A DNA stretch of 28,924 nucleotides from Pavlovales sp. CCMP2436 (GCA_026770615.1 MU631309.1:735074-763997); one strand, 5' to 3'; positions 1 through 8,915 are shown, numbered from the stretch's first letter. Made by a program: numbers and translations. Notes: generated by a model not told the origin, from the sequence alone.

Positions 1-444
1 CCCCCCCGCCCCACCTGACCCCCACCCTTCAGCCTCTCCCTCCACCCTCATTACAGCAGAAGCCGCCGCGCTCGTGAATTCTGCACCTACAACGTTTCCT
101 GGCAGAGTGTGTTGAGTTGTTCCTCTCCCTCCACCCTATGAAAAAATCCTAGTGATCACTTTGGCAAATGTATCACCGTATGACCATAGTGCTCCTGCGT
201 GATCCTTATGGTGATCCTGAATTTGCTGGGAGTCCTTCTCTTCTCCCTCGGACTTATATTTTATAAAAGTTCATGTAACGTCTCCCGACTGTGCTAATTA
301 AATGGAAATAATAAACATGTATTCAAGGATAAAAAAATTCAAGCTGATGATGACAGAGCCATGCTTATATTATTTTTGTATCATCGTTCATAATTGACTA
401 TTTTTATTCATAATATTTTATTATTATCATTCATTCAATTTAAG
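1..444 (+). other. RTEL1 intron, 3' portion
   Basis: I find no coding exon here. The stretch opens with a pyrimidine-rich tract and becomes AT-rich before the acceptor AG at 443-444. The FFPSY-type segment that precedes motif V in RTEL1 proteins is absent, so that exon should lie upstream. A decayed copy of the next exon's start sits at about 319-363. Confidence 0.6.
319..363 (+). repeat. Decayed copy of the intron end and exon 1 start
   Basis: Positions 319-363 repeat 436-480 (acceptor plus the first codons of exon 1) with a few mismatches. Both copies share the core AAGCTGRTGATGACAGAGCC. The spacing is about 117 bp. Confidence 0.75.
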
Positions 445-3400
445 GATGGAAAAGTTCAAGCTGGTGATGACAGAGCCACGGGGCAACCAGCAAAAATTGG
501 CGGCGGCGCACGCAGATTTCGAGGATGCTCTGGAGCGGGGAAGGGGAGCCATCTTTCTGGGGGTCTGTAGGGGCAAGCTGTCAGAGGGGATCGACTTCGC
601 TGACAGGTGATATTTCTCAGTGTTTGCTTACCACTGTCTATTGCTATAGCCCATTGACCGGGGGGGGGGGGTGTGCCGGGGCAAGCTGTCAGAGGGGATC
701 GATTTTACTGATGGGTGATTGCTAGCCCGTTTGTCAGCAAGATGAGCAGTTCAGTTCGACAGGTGAGTCAAGGGTGAAGTTGTCAAATAGGTTCAAATTG
801 CACGCTTAATAAAGTAATGTCAAATTGCTTGATTTTGCTTCAAAATTTTGAAGACGCGGTTAACATTAAGTGTCGCTTGAATTGCCAGCCGTTGCACCCT
901 TGACTCAGTGATGCCCGCTGCGCGCCCCCATTTCTGCAGGATTAGACGTTGCACTCGAAATTTGGCCGCTGATGATTGCTAGCCCGCTGTCTGCTGCTCA
1001 CTGCCTGCGCTGCTGGCTGTCCTCCCCAAATTATGCTCACTGTGCCCCCCCCCCCCATTTCTATTTCTACCCCAGGGCGGGCCGTGCCGTGGTGATCACA
1101 GGTTTGCCGCTGCCACCATTCATGGACCCAAAGGTATGCGCGACCCCCACTTTCTAACGTAGTGATTCATTCTCATTATTACTATTAATACAATTATTGT
1201 TCTCATTGTTCTCATTGTTCTCATTGTTCTCATTGTTCTCATTGTCATAATTATTAATATAATCATTACTATTATTGGTAGTATAAGTAGTAGTAGTAGT
1301 AGTAGAAGTAGTAGTAGTAGTAGTAGTAGTGCAGTAGTAGTAGTAGGATTACTATAACAACCCGCATTGTCTGCTCTCACTGTCCGCCCCCCACTGCCTT
1401 AACTGTGTGCGCAACCCAGAACAACCTAATGAGTGACAGTCAGGAGTGTAGCTGCTTGCTTGAGTAACAGTCGCGTTAGGTGTGCGCCTGCGCATGCTAC
1501 TAATGGGAGATCAAGATGCCACACTCTCAATGTGGCATTCTTCCAGCTGTGCTCTCTCTCTCTCCCTCCCTCCCTCCCTCTCTCTCTCTCTCTCGTCTCT
1601 CTCTTTCACTATCTCCTTAACCCGGCCACGATTTCCAACAAAGGGTCTCGAGCCGGCTGGACCGGGCGTCTTAATGATTAATTTCTTAACAGAATAACCT
1701 TTCTTGGACCCACAAGAGAATCCACGTTGATAGGGCGCAGCTGCAGCCTCCTTTTAAAATAACTGTTCTTTTAACTGCCCACGACTTGCAGACCGAAGGC
1801 GTACGGGCACTCCTGAATGTTTCGTTATTCTGTTTAATTATTATATTAATGTAGGGGGATTATGGCTGGCGGAGTGGCAAGTTCGAGTCAAGCTGATCTG
1901 CACTGCGCCCATTGAATGCACCCCCGCTACGCTACCCCGCTGCCCGCGCGTTGTGGCGCATTTCTATGACGTGGTACCGTTAAATGTGGTACTGTGAATC
2001 TATAATGTGGTAGAGGTATAAAGCCCACTGTGTGCTAGGATGCACGCGACGGTGCTACCGCAGGGGAGTGAGGCAGTGGTGCGCAATTCCCGTGGGTAGA
2101 TGTCCACTCTGACTAACTACCCCCCCCCCCATCTTCAGGTGGTGCTCAAGAGGGAGTATTTAAACGAGGGGGTGAAGCGCGCTAAGAAGGAGGGCATCAG
2201 CACCGCCGACGTGCTCACAGGGGACGAGTGGTATACGCAGCAGGTATTTGCTAGAACTAATCATGATTCTAATTTGCTATAATTTGTCTGCTCTGACTGT
2301 CTGCTCTCACCTTTCCCTCAGACTATCTGCCGAAAACTTCGTAGGAGACGAGTGCTATACGCATCAGATAATTGCAGCACATCATGCACCACATCCGTCA
2401 TTCAACCCCCCCCCCCCCCTTTTCATATATAATGAGAATTACACGTTTCCCACTTTCTGCTGTTTCTGTGCGCTCCTACTAATTGCTGACTACTAACCCC
2501 CCGCTCACTTCTAAATCCCCTTCCCCCCCCCTCTGTCTGCTAAGGCGATGCGTGCGATTAATCAGGCGGTGGGCCGTGTCATCCGCCACCGCAATGACTA
2601 CGGGGCAGTATTGCTCTGTGATGATAGGTATCCTTAGAGGCCCCTAACCCATAGAGCAAAGAGCGGGGTTACAAGCTAGATAATTCTTTTCGGCATTTGG
2701 CTTTTGGCTTTTGGCGTTTAACGTGTCGTGTTTCTGGCAACATCCGCCACCGCAATGACTTCGGGCAGTTTTGCCTGCTGGAGCCAGGTCTATGTTTTTG
2801 GTTAATCGTTTTGCCTGCTGGAGCCAGGTCTATGTTTTTGGTTAATCGTTTTGCCTGCTGGAGCCAGGTCTATGTTTTTGGTTAATCCCTCGTCAGCGAG
2901 GGATTGACCAATTTGATAAGTAGTGTAAACTGTGAACTGGTTACAACCAGTACGGTTTTTAATGTCGGTAGCAACCGAGATCTGGCTCCAGCAGGTAGCC
3001 CGTAACCCTGCTCCCTACCTTAACCCCAATCCTAACCTCGGAGGAAGGGCACGGAGTAGACTACCTTTCTTTGGCAGTTATCCTGGATTCGACCCAGTCC
3101 GGATTCAAATCAGTCTGCTGTCACGAGTTCTTACACATTCGTACTCGCTCCAGAACGGGTTAGTAGCGACTATCACTATACGCACACCACCCTCGAGCTC
3201 TTCGAACTGACTCACAGCCCCAGCTCCCACCACAACGACTGCGGGGCAGTGCAGGGGTGTAGGCGGGGGTTGGTTTCTCGCAGTGCAATCATCGTTCATG
3301 TGTGAAATATGCTGAGGAATCATTCTCAGGTATTGCTTCAAAATATAGAATCGGAACGTTTTTTTTTTTAAGGCAAGCACAATTCGACCATTTTGCAGTG

Positions 3401-6400
3401 CGCAAAGCAGTTCTCATTTTCCAGAGTATTTCACACATGTTCACTGGGTAATTAACCTCCTCTATACCTCTGGGCAGTGCTGCTTGGCAACGACAAATAA
3501 TGATTAAATAATGTCACGTCGATATTGAAATGGAAATTGTTGAAAGATTCTCTGTGCTGCTTTGTAACGACAGGGAGGTGTAATCAAAACAACAACAACA
3601 ACAACAACAACAGAAACAGAGCAACAATAGATTGCTAGACACGACCCTCGTCCCAATTTGAACTATCTGTTAAACTCGAATCCTAATTCGCAGATTCGAG
3701 CAGCCAAAGTACTGCGAGGCACTCTCGTTGTGGCTCCGGCCTCGCGTGACCATCGCGGACTCATTTGGTGACGTGAACGCCAAATTGAATTCTTTCTTCA
3801 AAGAGCAGGTATAATACTGTGACAACAGGCGACCTCGCTCCATACCTGCTGGAGCCAGGACCCTGTTCTTGGTTCATTTGGCCCACCGGGTATTCACAAA
3901 TGCGATTTTATATTCCGAAGAACTGTAAACTGTAAACTGGTTTTTTATTTTATTTTCCCAGCAACCGAGACCTGGCGCCAGCAGATACATCTATAGATGT
4001 GACCGCTGCCTATTCCCACCGACTTTGCTTTACTGTCCGCTTGGCACTATTGATCAGCCTCAGTGATGTGGACGGTATCCGTGTGCTCTAAAAAGGTCAC
4101 TGCATCCGAGTATTTCTCAACGCTTGGTTCCGGTGGAGACCTGTCAAGAGACGGACGTACATACTTCCAGATACGTACATACTCTTTATTCCCGCTGCCT
4201 CTTCCCACTACCGGTTCTCTCACTGTCTGCTCTCATTGTCTGCTCTCACTATCACAGCGAAGTCGCAAGCACAGATAGTGCGCCGCCTTTCTGGCTGTCC
4301 GATCTCACTGTCCGCCTCCCTACTGTCCGATCCTACGTCACTGTCCGCAGCGAGGTCGTGAGCAGGCAGTACGCCGCCCTGTTCGCGCTCAGTTCCCAGG
4401 CTCCACTGGAGGACAGCAGGTATTAGCATTATCTGTTTGTTTTTATTGTATTAAAAAATCAGTGTTTCTCATTTATTCGTAAGTCAGTTCCCAGGCTCCA
4501 ATAAAGGTGGCTTTTTTTTTGCATATTGGTTTTGTAATACTACAGGGCATAGCAGACTATAAAGGAGGTGGCGCGCAGATATTAGTAACTACCAACAACT
4601 ATATAGTAAGTAGGAACTAGTTAAAATAATAATAGTAATCATAAATATTAGAAAGAGGGCAATAGTTGTAGGAGTAGCAGTAGTTGCAGTTGCAGTAGTA
4701 GCAGTAGTTGTAGTAGTAGTAGTAGTAGTAGTAGTCGTAGTATTATCTATATAGTAAGTAGGAGCTAGTTAATAATAATAGTAATCATAAATATTAGAAA
4801 GAGGGCAATAGTAGTAGTAGTAGCAGTAGTTGCAGTAGTAGTAGTTGTTGTAGTAGTAGTAGTAGTCGTCGTCGTAGTATTATTATTAATATTAGTAGTA
4901 ATAATACAATATTAACAACAACAAAATATATTTTATTTGTCGCTTTTTTATCGTAAGGGCACACGCAGCCACATGTGCGCTATTTTTTTTTTAATAATGG
5001 TACCCGACTGTGATCCAAGATAAATGTGATTATTATTGTTGCTAATGTTTATGTTCTTCTCCTCTTCTCCTCCTTCTTCGTTCTTCTCCTTCTCCTCCTT
5101 CTTCTTCTTCTTCTTCGTCTTCTTATTCGATTTTTCCTTCTTCTTTACTTCTTCTCCTGTTTCTCCTCCTTCTTTTTCTTATGCAGCAGGTGTACGTGTG
5201 GGGGGGGGGGGGGGGGGGGGGGGGGATTGGCAGGGCTGAGAGTATTAATAATCGCATCGACCCTGCTAATATTCTCATTATTATTGATGATGATGATTGT
5301 TATGATGCAGCAGGTGCATTGTTATTCGAGAAATGTCATTGTTGTTGTTGTTCATATCATGCTGATGATTATTTGATAATTAAGCTTCTTTTTAAGCAAT
5401 CATCTCTTACCCTGCCGACGCCCCTGCTTCAAACTATAATAATCTGATTAAGTTTCAGCAGGGGGCGTCGACAGGGCTGAAACTGCCGATCTCAGGGGCG
5501 GATGCCGAGGCGCTGGATGCGTTCATCGGAGAGGGACTCACTGCACTCTCGGCAAGGAATGTGTCGGACAGGGAAGTGCACACGGGCGGCGGGCTTGCGC
5601 TGGTTACACAGGTACATACGTGATAGCGTTGCCGGTTACACAGTTACATTTAATTTGTGTAACTAAGACTTATTTACAGAAAGGCGGGGCAGCAGGCGGT
5701 GGGTTGCAGACATCTAGAGGCGGTCTCCGAGCGTGTGGGCGCGACAGCAGTCAGTCACCCAAATTGGAGTACATATCGATCTTACCCTGACTGTGTGCCC
5801 TCACTGCCTAAGCGATAGCGTTGCCGTTGGCTTTTTAGCTTTTGCGCGGCTTTTGGCCGCTGAGGTCCGGATCAAGAATTAGTAGTCTTACACAAGTTAG
5901 TTCCTATTTGTTGTCGACGAACATTCAAAATTGACTATCGATCTTGCCCTGGCTATGTGCTCTTTGTCGACAACAAATAGGATCGAACTTTTGAAGAATA
6001 CTATTTCCTGTCCGAATTAACTGATCCGGACTCAGCGGCCAAAGCCGCGCGAAAGCTAAAACCAACGGATACTGTCTAAAGGGGAAGTGCACACTGAAAC
6101 AGGACGGGTGCTAGCAGTACAGCTGACTTGCAGGATATAGTTAAATTAGTTGCTAGATATACACTCGCGCTCGTTGCACTGGTGCGTTTGTGGCTTTGTT
6201 GCTGGCTAGGCTATTTGTGGCGGCGCCAAGTAGAATACGCCTTCGAGGGAGGACTTCTGATTTGAGATATTCGCGATTTCGCGTTTGTTGTGCTGTCTGT
6301 ATTTATCCGCCCTAACTGTCTGTTTCGGGAAAGTGAGGTGCATATCTGCAGTGGACTTGCGCTAATTTCACAACTGCACTTGTTGCTGGCTATTTGCCCT

Positions 6401-8525
6401 GTCTTCACGCCAATCACCCGCTCTCCTGCTGAAGCCAGGACCATGTTCTTTCTAAATTCCTCGCCGGCGAGGGATTAACAGAAGCGATAAGTACTGTAAA
6501 CTGTAAACTAGTTTGTAACTAGTACGGTGTTTAATTTTGGTAGCAATCGAGACCTGGCTCCAGCAGCTGCCTCTCGCCTAAATCCAAATGTGCACGCTAT
6601 CTGCCTCATCTTTGCTCTACCAGCTCGCTTGCGGTAAACTGCAATAAAATGTTATCCATATGCAACGCCCGTCATTGTCATTTGCTCCACCTGTAAATCC
6701 CATTGTGCCATGCCCTACTTTCCACTGCCCTATGTGACATCCGTCACTACCCTGTGTACACCCTACACAGCTCGCTCGCGGCAACCTCGGGGGCGCCATT
6801 GCGCGCAAGCAGCCACCTGCTGAAGCTGAAGCTGCGCTGCTAGCGGGGTCGGGAGCGGGCAGCGGCGGCGCGGGGCAGCTGGCGCCCACCGACAGGCGAA
6901 GCTGCGACGGCAGTGCGTACGAGGCGGCGAGGCGAGCAAGTCTGGCAAAGGTTACGAAAATTTACATTAGTTTTATGCGATTACATGTAATGCAGTGCAA
7001 GGTAGTAAGACATAACGTAACACGTATATAACTGTGCGAGATATTTCGTGTATACTTGTGCGACGAGACGAGCAAGAATCGCAAAAGGTTAACTTATGAA
7101 TGAACTGAAATGCAGTGAAATGCAGCAGTAGTAAAATGAAGCTAACCTAGCCTATCGGCCACCAGCTGAGCGCGAAATACATTACTGATGATACCATTGC
7201 ATTAGGCTGCCGAGGCTGCGGGCGGAGTCCCTTCCGCCAGCGCCTCCGCTAGTGGCGGTGCTGGCGCCAGCAGCACGGGGGTGGGATCCGGTTTCGGTGT
7301 AGGCTCAGGTTCGGGCGGATCTGGCGCGTCCATCGCGGAGCGCATGGGCTCGGGGGCTGCGCGATCAGCCGACAGATTGGGTGAGCTTTTCGGACGTTCG
7401 GCACGAGGCGGGCTCGGCGGCGGCGGGCCAAGCGGTGGGCTCGGTGGCGGCGGACTCGGCGGCCACTTAGCCACGCCGCTACAAGCATCGGGTGGCGCGG
7501 CGCCCGTCGTGGCGCCGAGTGCACACCCCGATACACGCGCTCTCGTAAGCGAGCTCAAGTCCGAGCTCTCTGTCTCAGAGTACGGCCGCCTGATGAACAT
7601 GCTCAGCCGCGCAGACTCCATGCAGCGCGCCTCCACTGCTGCTACTACCGCCGCCGCTGCCGCCGTCACTGCGCCTGCTGCGCCTGCTGCAGCTGCTGAC
7701 GGTGGCGGTGGGGGCACAGTTGGTGGCGGCAGCGGTGGTGGTGGCGCGGATGTCGACGCAGCGGCTACCGCTCTGGCCGCCGACCTCCGCAAGCTCTTCG
7801 AGGCGGAGGCGCGCAGGCCCTTCCTCCTGCGGCTCAGTGCAAGGCTTCCCCTTGTTGTCGCCGCCAAACTCGGGCTCAGACACGCCAGCGGCAGGGCTGC
7901 AGCTTCGGGCAAGGAGGGAGGCAGGGCAGAGGCTATAGGCGTAGGTAAGAAGGTGGCGGGCGCGCAGGGTGAGCAAGGCGGACTGACCGCGGGCACGGCG
8001 AAAGACGCGCAGGGCGGCAAGACTCTGGCCAAGGCCCCGGGTAAGTCTGCCGCAGAGTTCCTTCCCGCCGCCAAGGCCGCTCTCCCCGCTGCGGGCTACT
8101 CGTCCTTAAAAGCGGCCCTCAAGGCCATCATGGCCCTGCAGGACGCAGCGGCCGATGCGCAGCTCGCGAAACGGCGCGCAGAGCTGCTCGGGCAGCTTAG
8201 CGGACTTTTCACAGCCCACCCGGAGCTGCAGGCCCAGCTGGTGGGGGTGCTCCCGTCTCGCTTTCGCATCGAGTTTTCCGCGGTCCAGGCGGCATGCGCC
8301 TCCGAGCGGCTCGCGGGCTCGGCACAGGCCGCTGCGCGCGCGCCCGCGGCCCCTGTCGGCTCACCGATCGTCGGCGAGCGCCGCCCACGCCCTACACTCG
8401 AATACGAGGCAAGCGGCGCTGCATGTGCGACGGCCAACGGCGGCGCTTCGGCAGGCGTGGGCGCCGGAGGCCCCAGCAACAAGCGGTCTGCGTTCACTCC
8501 AGCGCCAGCGGGCCCTCGCATGTAA
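445..8525 (+). CDS. RTEL1: RTEL1-like DNA helicase, 3' part (nine exons, 5' end outside window)
   Basis: Spliced gene, exons 445-606, 1076-1133, 2139-2243, 2545-2627, 3694-3808, 4351-4419, 5459-5611, 6771-6950 and 7206-8525. All introns are GT-AG and the phases join without a break up to the TAA at 8523-8525, giving about 747 residues. Exon 1 encodes the superfamily 2 segment [12 protein letters not shown] (motif V region). Exon 2 gives [15 protein letters not shown]. Exon 3 ends in GDEWYTQQ. Exon 4 carries motif VI as [15 protein letters not shown]. Exon 5 gives [14 protein letters not shown], matching the end of the helicase core in animal RTEL1. RTEL1 is an XPD/FANCJ-family 5'-3' Fe-S helicase that unwinds D-loops, T-loops and G-quadruplexes in telomere and recombination control. 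The ATPase motifs and Fe-S cysteines lie upstream of the window. FANCJ/BRIP1 is less likely because of the C-terminal harmonin-like domains. Confidence 0.93.
671..719 (+). repeat. Decayed copy of the exon 1 end and its donor
   Basis: Positions 671-719 repeat 562-610, the end of exon 1 with its GT donor. Both share GGGGCAAGCTGTCAGAGGGG, then differ at scattered sites (GACTTCGCTGACAGG against GATTTTACTGATGGG). The spacing is 109 bp. The copy would still encode [10 protein letters not shown], so the open frame there is not an independent gene. Confidence 0.85.
1189..1345. repeat. Simple repeats in RTEL1 intron 2: (TTCTCATTG)n and (AGT)n
   Basis: About five tandem copies of a 9-bp unit (TTCTCATTG) are followed by about 20 copies of AGT, with interruptions. 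The minus-strand Leu/Met-rich reading frame here is an artefact of the repeat. Confidence 0.9.
1551..1612. repeat. CT/CCCT-rich simple repeat in RTEL1 intron 2
   Basis: A pyrimidine tract of CTCTCTCT, CCCTCCCTCC and TCTCTC runs. The rest of this ~1-kb intron (1134-2138) shows no coding exon or element that I recognise. Confidence 0.85.
2338..2374 (+). repeat. Decayed copy of the exon 3 end and donor
   Basis: Positions 2338-2374 resemble 2219-2252, the exon 3 end with its donor. The shared skeleton is GGRGACGAGTG-TATACGCA-CAG. The copy would read GDECYTHQ where the exon reads GDEWYTQQ. Its donor is lost (CAGATA instead of CAGGTA). Confidence 0.75.
2740..2772 (+). repeat. Decayed copy of the middle of exon 4
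   Basis: Positions 2740-2772 repeat 2580-2611 of exon 4, sharing ATCCGCCACCGCAATGACT and then GGGCAGT. It would read [10 protein letters not shown] but lacks splice sites. A weaker third copy lies at about 3226-3260 (CACAACGACTGCGGGGCAGT). Confidence 0.8.
2769..2888. repeat. Three tandem copies of a 40-bp unit
   Basis: Three identical 40-bp units starting at 2769, 2809 and 2849 (TTTTGCCTGCTGGAGCCAGG and onward). Each unit contains the left arm of the inverted-repeat element that ends at 2995, so the element's left arm has been amplified. Perfect identity points to recent expansion. Confidence 0.92.
2854..2995. mobile_element. MITE-like intronic element, copy 1
   Basis: About 142 bp with terminal inverted repeats CCTGCTGGAGCCAGGTCT and AGATCTGGCTCCAGCAGG. 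Inside are a palindrome (CCCTCGTCAGCGAGGG) and a second one (ACTGGTTACAACCAGT). It belongs with 3845-3984 and 6425-6566, which share the termini and a GTAAACTGTRAACT core. No target-site duplication is clear. No coding capacity, so it would be non-autonomous. Confidence 0.82.
3845..3984. mobile_element. MITE-like intronic element, copy 2
   Basis: About 140 bp, with CCTGCTGGAGCCAGGACC at the left and a matching inverted right end at 3966-3984. It shares GTAAACTGTAAACTGG and GCAACCGAGA with the other copies, but its inner palindromes have been replaced by T-rich sequence. ATA on both sides may be a 3-bp target duplication. It begins only 37 bp after the exon 5 donor. Confidence 0.78.
4247..4291 (+). 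repeat. Decayed upstream copy of the acceptor and exon 6 start
   Basis: Positions 4247-4291 resemble 4345-4388 (acceptor CGCAG plus the exon 6 start). Both follow the pattern CAGCGARGTCG, an AGCA-CAG segment, then GCCGCC. A second fragment downstream at 4483-4502 repeats TCAGTTCCCAGGCTCCA of the same exon. Confidence 0.65.
4351..6950 (+). CDS. RTEL1: RTEL1 linker exons 6-8
   Basis: Three short exons, 4351-4419 (23 codons), 5459-5611 (51 codons) and 6771-6950 (60 codons), link the helicase core to the terminal exon. All are phase 0 on both sides and free of stops. Exon 6 is open in two frames. Phase continuity selects the reading starting RGREQ, but the other frame (containing [10 protein letters not shown]) looks as protein-like, so the frame is the weakest part of this model. 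Exon 7 begins at a CAGCAG tandem acceptor, so a glutamine may be optional. Exon 8 is rich in Ala, Gly and Arg ([16 protein letters not shown] near its start). The linker of known RTEL1 proteins is poorly conserved, so homology does not help here. Confidence 0.7.
4670..5225. repeat. Simple-sequence block in RTEL1 intron 6: (GTA)n, pyrimidine tract, G26
   Basis: Two blocks of (GTA/GCA)n at about 4670-4745 and 4805-4880 each follow a near-identical unit (ATAGTAAGTAGGARCTAGTT), so the block itself is duplicated. AT-rich sequence follows, then a strand-biased TTC/TCC tract at 5050-5180, then 26 consecutive G at 5200-5225. Open frames here are low-complexity artefacts. Confidence 0.92.
5410..5476 (+). 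promoter_or_regulatory. Hairpin spanning the 3' splice site of RTEL1 intron 6
   Basis: The left arm 5410-5435 and right arm 5451-5476 are reverse complements over about 24-26 bp, with one mismatch and two one-base bulges. They are separated by a 15-base AT-rich loop. The right arm contains the CAGCAG acceptor and the first codons of exon 7. In RNA the acceptor would be paired. A regulatory role is inferred; the structure is read directly. Confidence 0.75.
5824..6068. mobile_element. Foldback (long inverted-repeat) element in RTEL1 intron 7
   Basis: About 245 bp with long imperfect inverted arms, 5824-5874 and 6021-6068. The left arm reads CCGTTGGCTTTTTAGCTTTT and the right arm closes with AGCTAAAACCAACGG. 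A second nested inverted pair (CCTATTTGTTGTCGAC at about 5908 and its complement at about 5968) lies inside. The centre repeats flanking intron sequence (TATCGATCTTRCCCTG at 5776 and 5937). No clear target duplication and no coding capacity. Confidence 0.8.
6425..6566. mobile_element. MITE-like intronic element, copy 3
   Basis: About 142 bp, from CCTGCTGAAGCCAGGACC to a matching inverted end at 6549-6566. It keeps both inner palindromes in variant form (CTCGCCGGCGAG and ACTAGTTTGTAACTAGT). The changes in the palindrome arms relative to copy 1 look compensatory. Confidence 0.8.
6612..6641 (+). repeat. Decayed upstream copy of the acceptor and exon 8 start
   Basis: Positions 6612-6641 (CTACCAGCTCGCTTGCGG and onward) resemble the true junction at about 6763-6785 (CTACACAGCTCGCTCGCGG). 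The spacing is about 150 bp. Confidence 0.7.
7056..7092 (+). repeat. Decayed downstream copy of the exon 8 end and donor
   Basis: Positions 7056-7092 resemble 6920-6956. The shared pattern is GCGRCGAGRCGAGCAAG, then GCAAAAGGTTA in the copy against GCAAAGGTTA at the true donor. The spacing is about 135 bp, and the GT of the donor is preserved in the copy. Confidence 0.75.
7206..8525 (+). CDS. RTEL1: RTEL1 terminal exon with two harmonin-N-like domains
   Basis: A 439-residue exon follows the TTAG acceptor at 7202-7205 and is in phase with exon 8. The first ~110 residues are Gly/Ser/Ala-rich. A first helical domain spans about 7539-7880, starting [18 protein letters not shown] and ending [16 protein letters not shown]. 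It is split by an Ala/Gly-rich insertion at about 7625-7760. A second spans about 8046-8300, with [14 protein letters not shown], then [19 protein letters not shown] and [16 protein letters not shown]. This helix order (x-AL-x-LQD, then LF-x-P-x-L, then FxxFVxPxxxxxFxxxC) is that of the tandem harmonin-N-like domains of animal RTEL1, which bind repair partners. The tail after 8300 is Ala/Pro-rich. I see no C4C4 RING or PIP box, both of which some animal isoforms carry. Confidence 0.82.
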   Translation, partial: AAEAAGGVPSASASASGGAGASSTGVGSGFGVGSGSGGSGASIAERMGSGAARSADRLGELFGRSARGGLGGGGPSGGLGGGGLGGHLATPLQASGGAAPVVAPSAHPDTRALVSELKSELSVSEYGRLMNMLSRADSMQRASTAATTAAAAAVTAPAAPAAAADGGGGGTVGGGSGGGGADVDAAATALAADLRKLFEAEARRPFLLRLSARLPLVVAAKLGLRHASGRAAASGKEGGRAEAIGVGKKVAGAQGEQGGLTAGTAKDAQGGKTLAKAPGKSAAEFLPAAKAALPAAGYSSLKAALKAIMALQDAAADAQLAKRRAELLGQLSGLFTAHPELQAQLVGVLPSRFRIEFSAVQAACASERLAGSAQAAARAPAAPVGSPIVGERRPRPTLEYEASGAACATANGGASAGVGAGGPSNKRSAFTPAPAGPRM

Positions 8526-8915
8526 GAAGCCTGGATGCAGGGGCGTTCACCTATTTGACCTAGTATGTACAGCTATTAGGCATGTTCTTACAGGTGCTGC
8601 CTCAAGCGATGGTTAACTAACCGGGCTCGCTTAAAACCGCTGACGAACCCCGGCCGGTGCCTCAGAGCGTGATGGCCTGAAATGAACGGCTAACGGGAAA
8701 CAATTTTTGAAGTTTAAAGGTGACGGGCTGCGCAAAATTGCAAATACAAGCGATGACGCCCGACCCGATCGACCTCGGCGCGAAGGTCCAGGAGTACGTC
8801 GTGTTAAAGCAGCAAATGAAAGAAGCACGTGTCACAATGAAGGTGATGCGGTCCCACCCCTGCGCCTATAAAGAGTCTATTTATCCCATTGCGTAGGATA
8901 GGATCGGCACGCTGT
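8526..8915. other. Intergenic sequence downstream of RTEL1
   Basis: RTEL1 3' UTR and spacer. I see no gene, RNA or obvious repeat. Confidence 0.6.

Noticed and set aside
1880..1905. tRNA T-loop-like GTTCGAGTC
   Set aside because: No acceptor stem, D-arm or anticodon arm can be drawn around it.
2769..2888. CRISPR-like array
   Set aside because: The three 40-bp units are contiguous with no spacers, and the locus is eukaryotic.
5026..5447. Leu/Phe/Ser-rich plus-strand ORFs
   Set aside because: They are translations of a TTC/TCC tract and the G26 run inside an RTEL1 intron.
7202..8074. 290-residue minus-strand Ala/Pro-rich frame
   Set aside because: Antisense of the RTEL1 terminal exon. The plus frame is in phase with eight upstream exons and has domain similarity.
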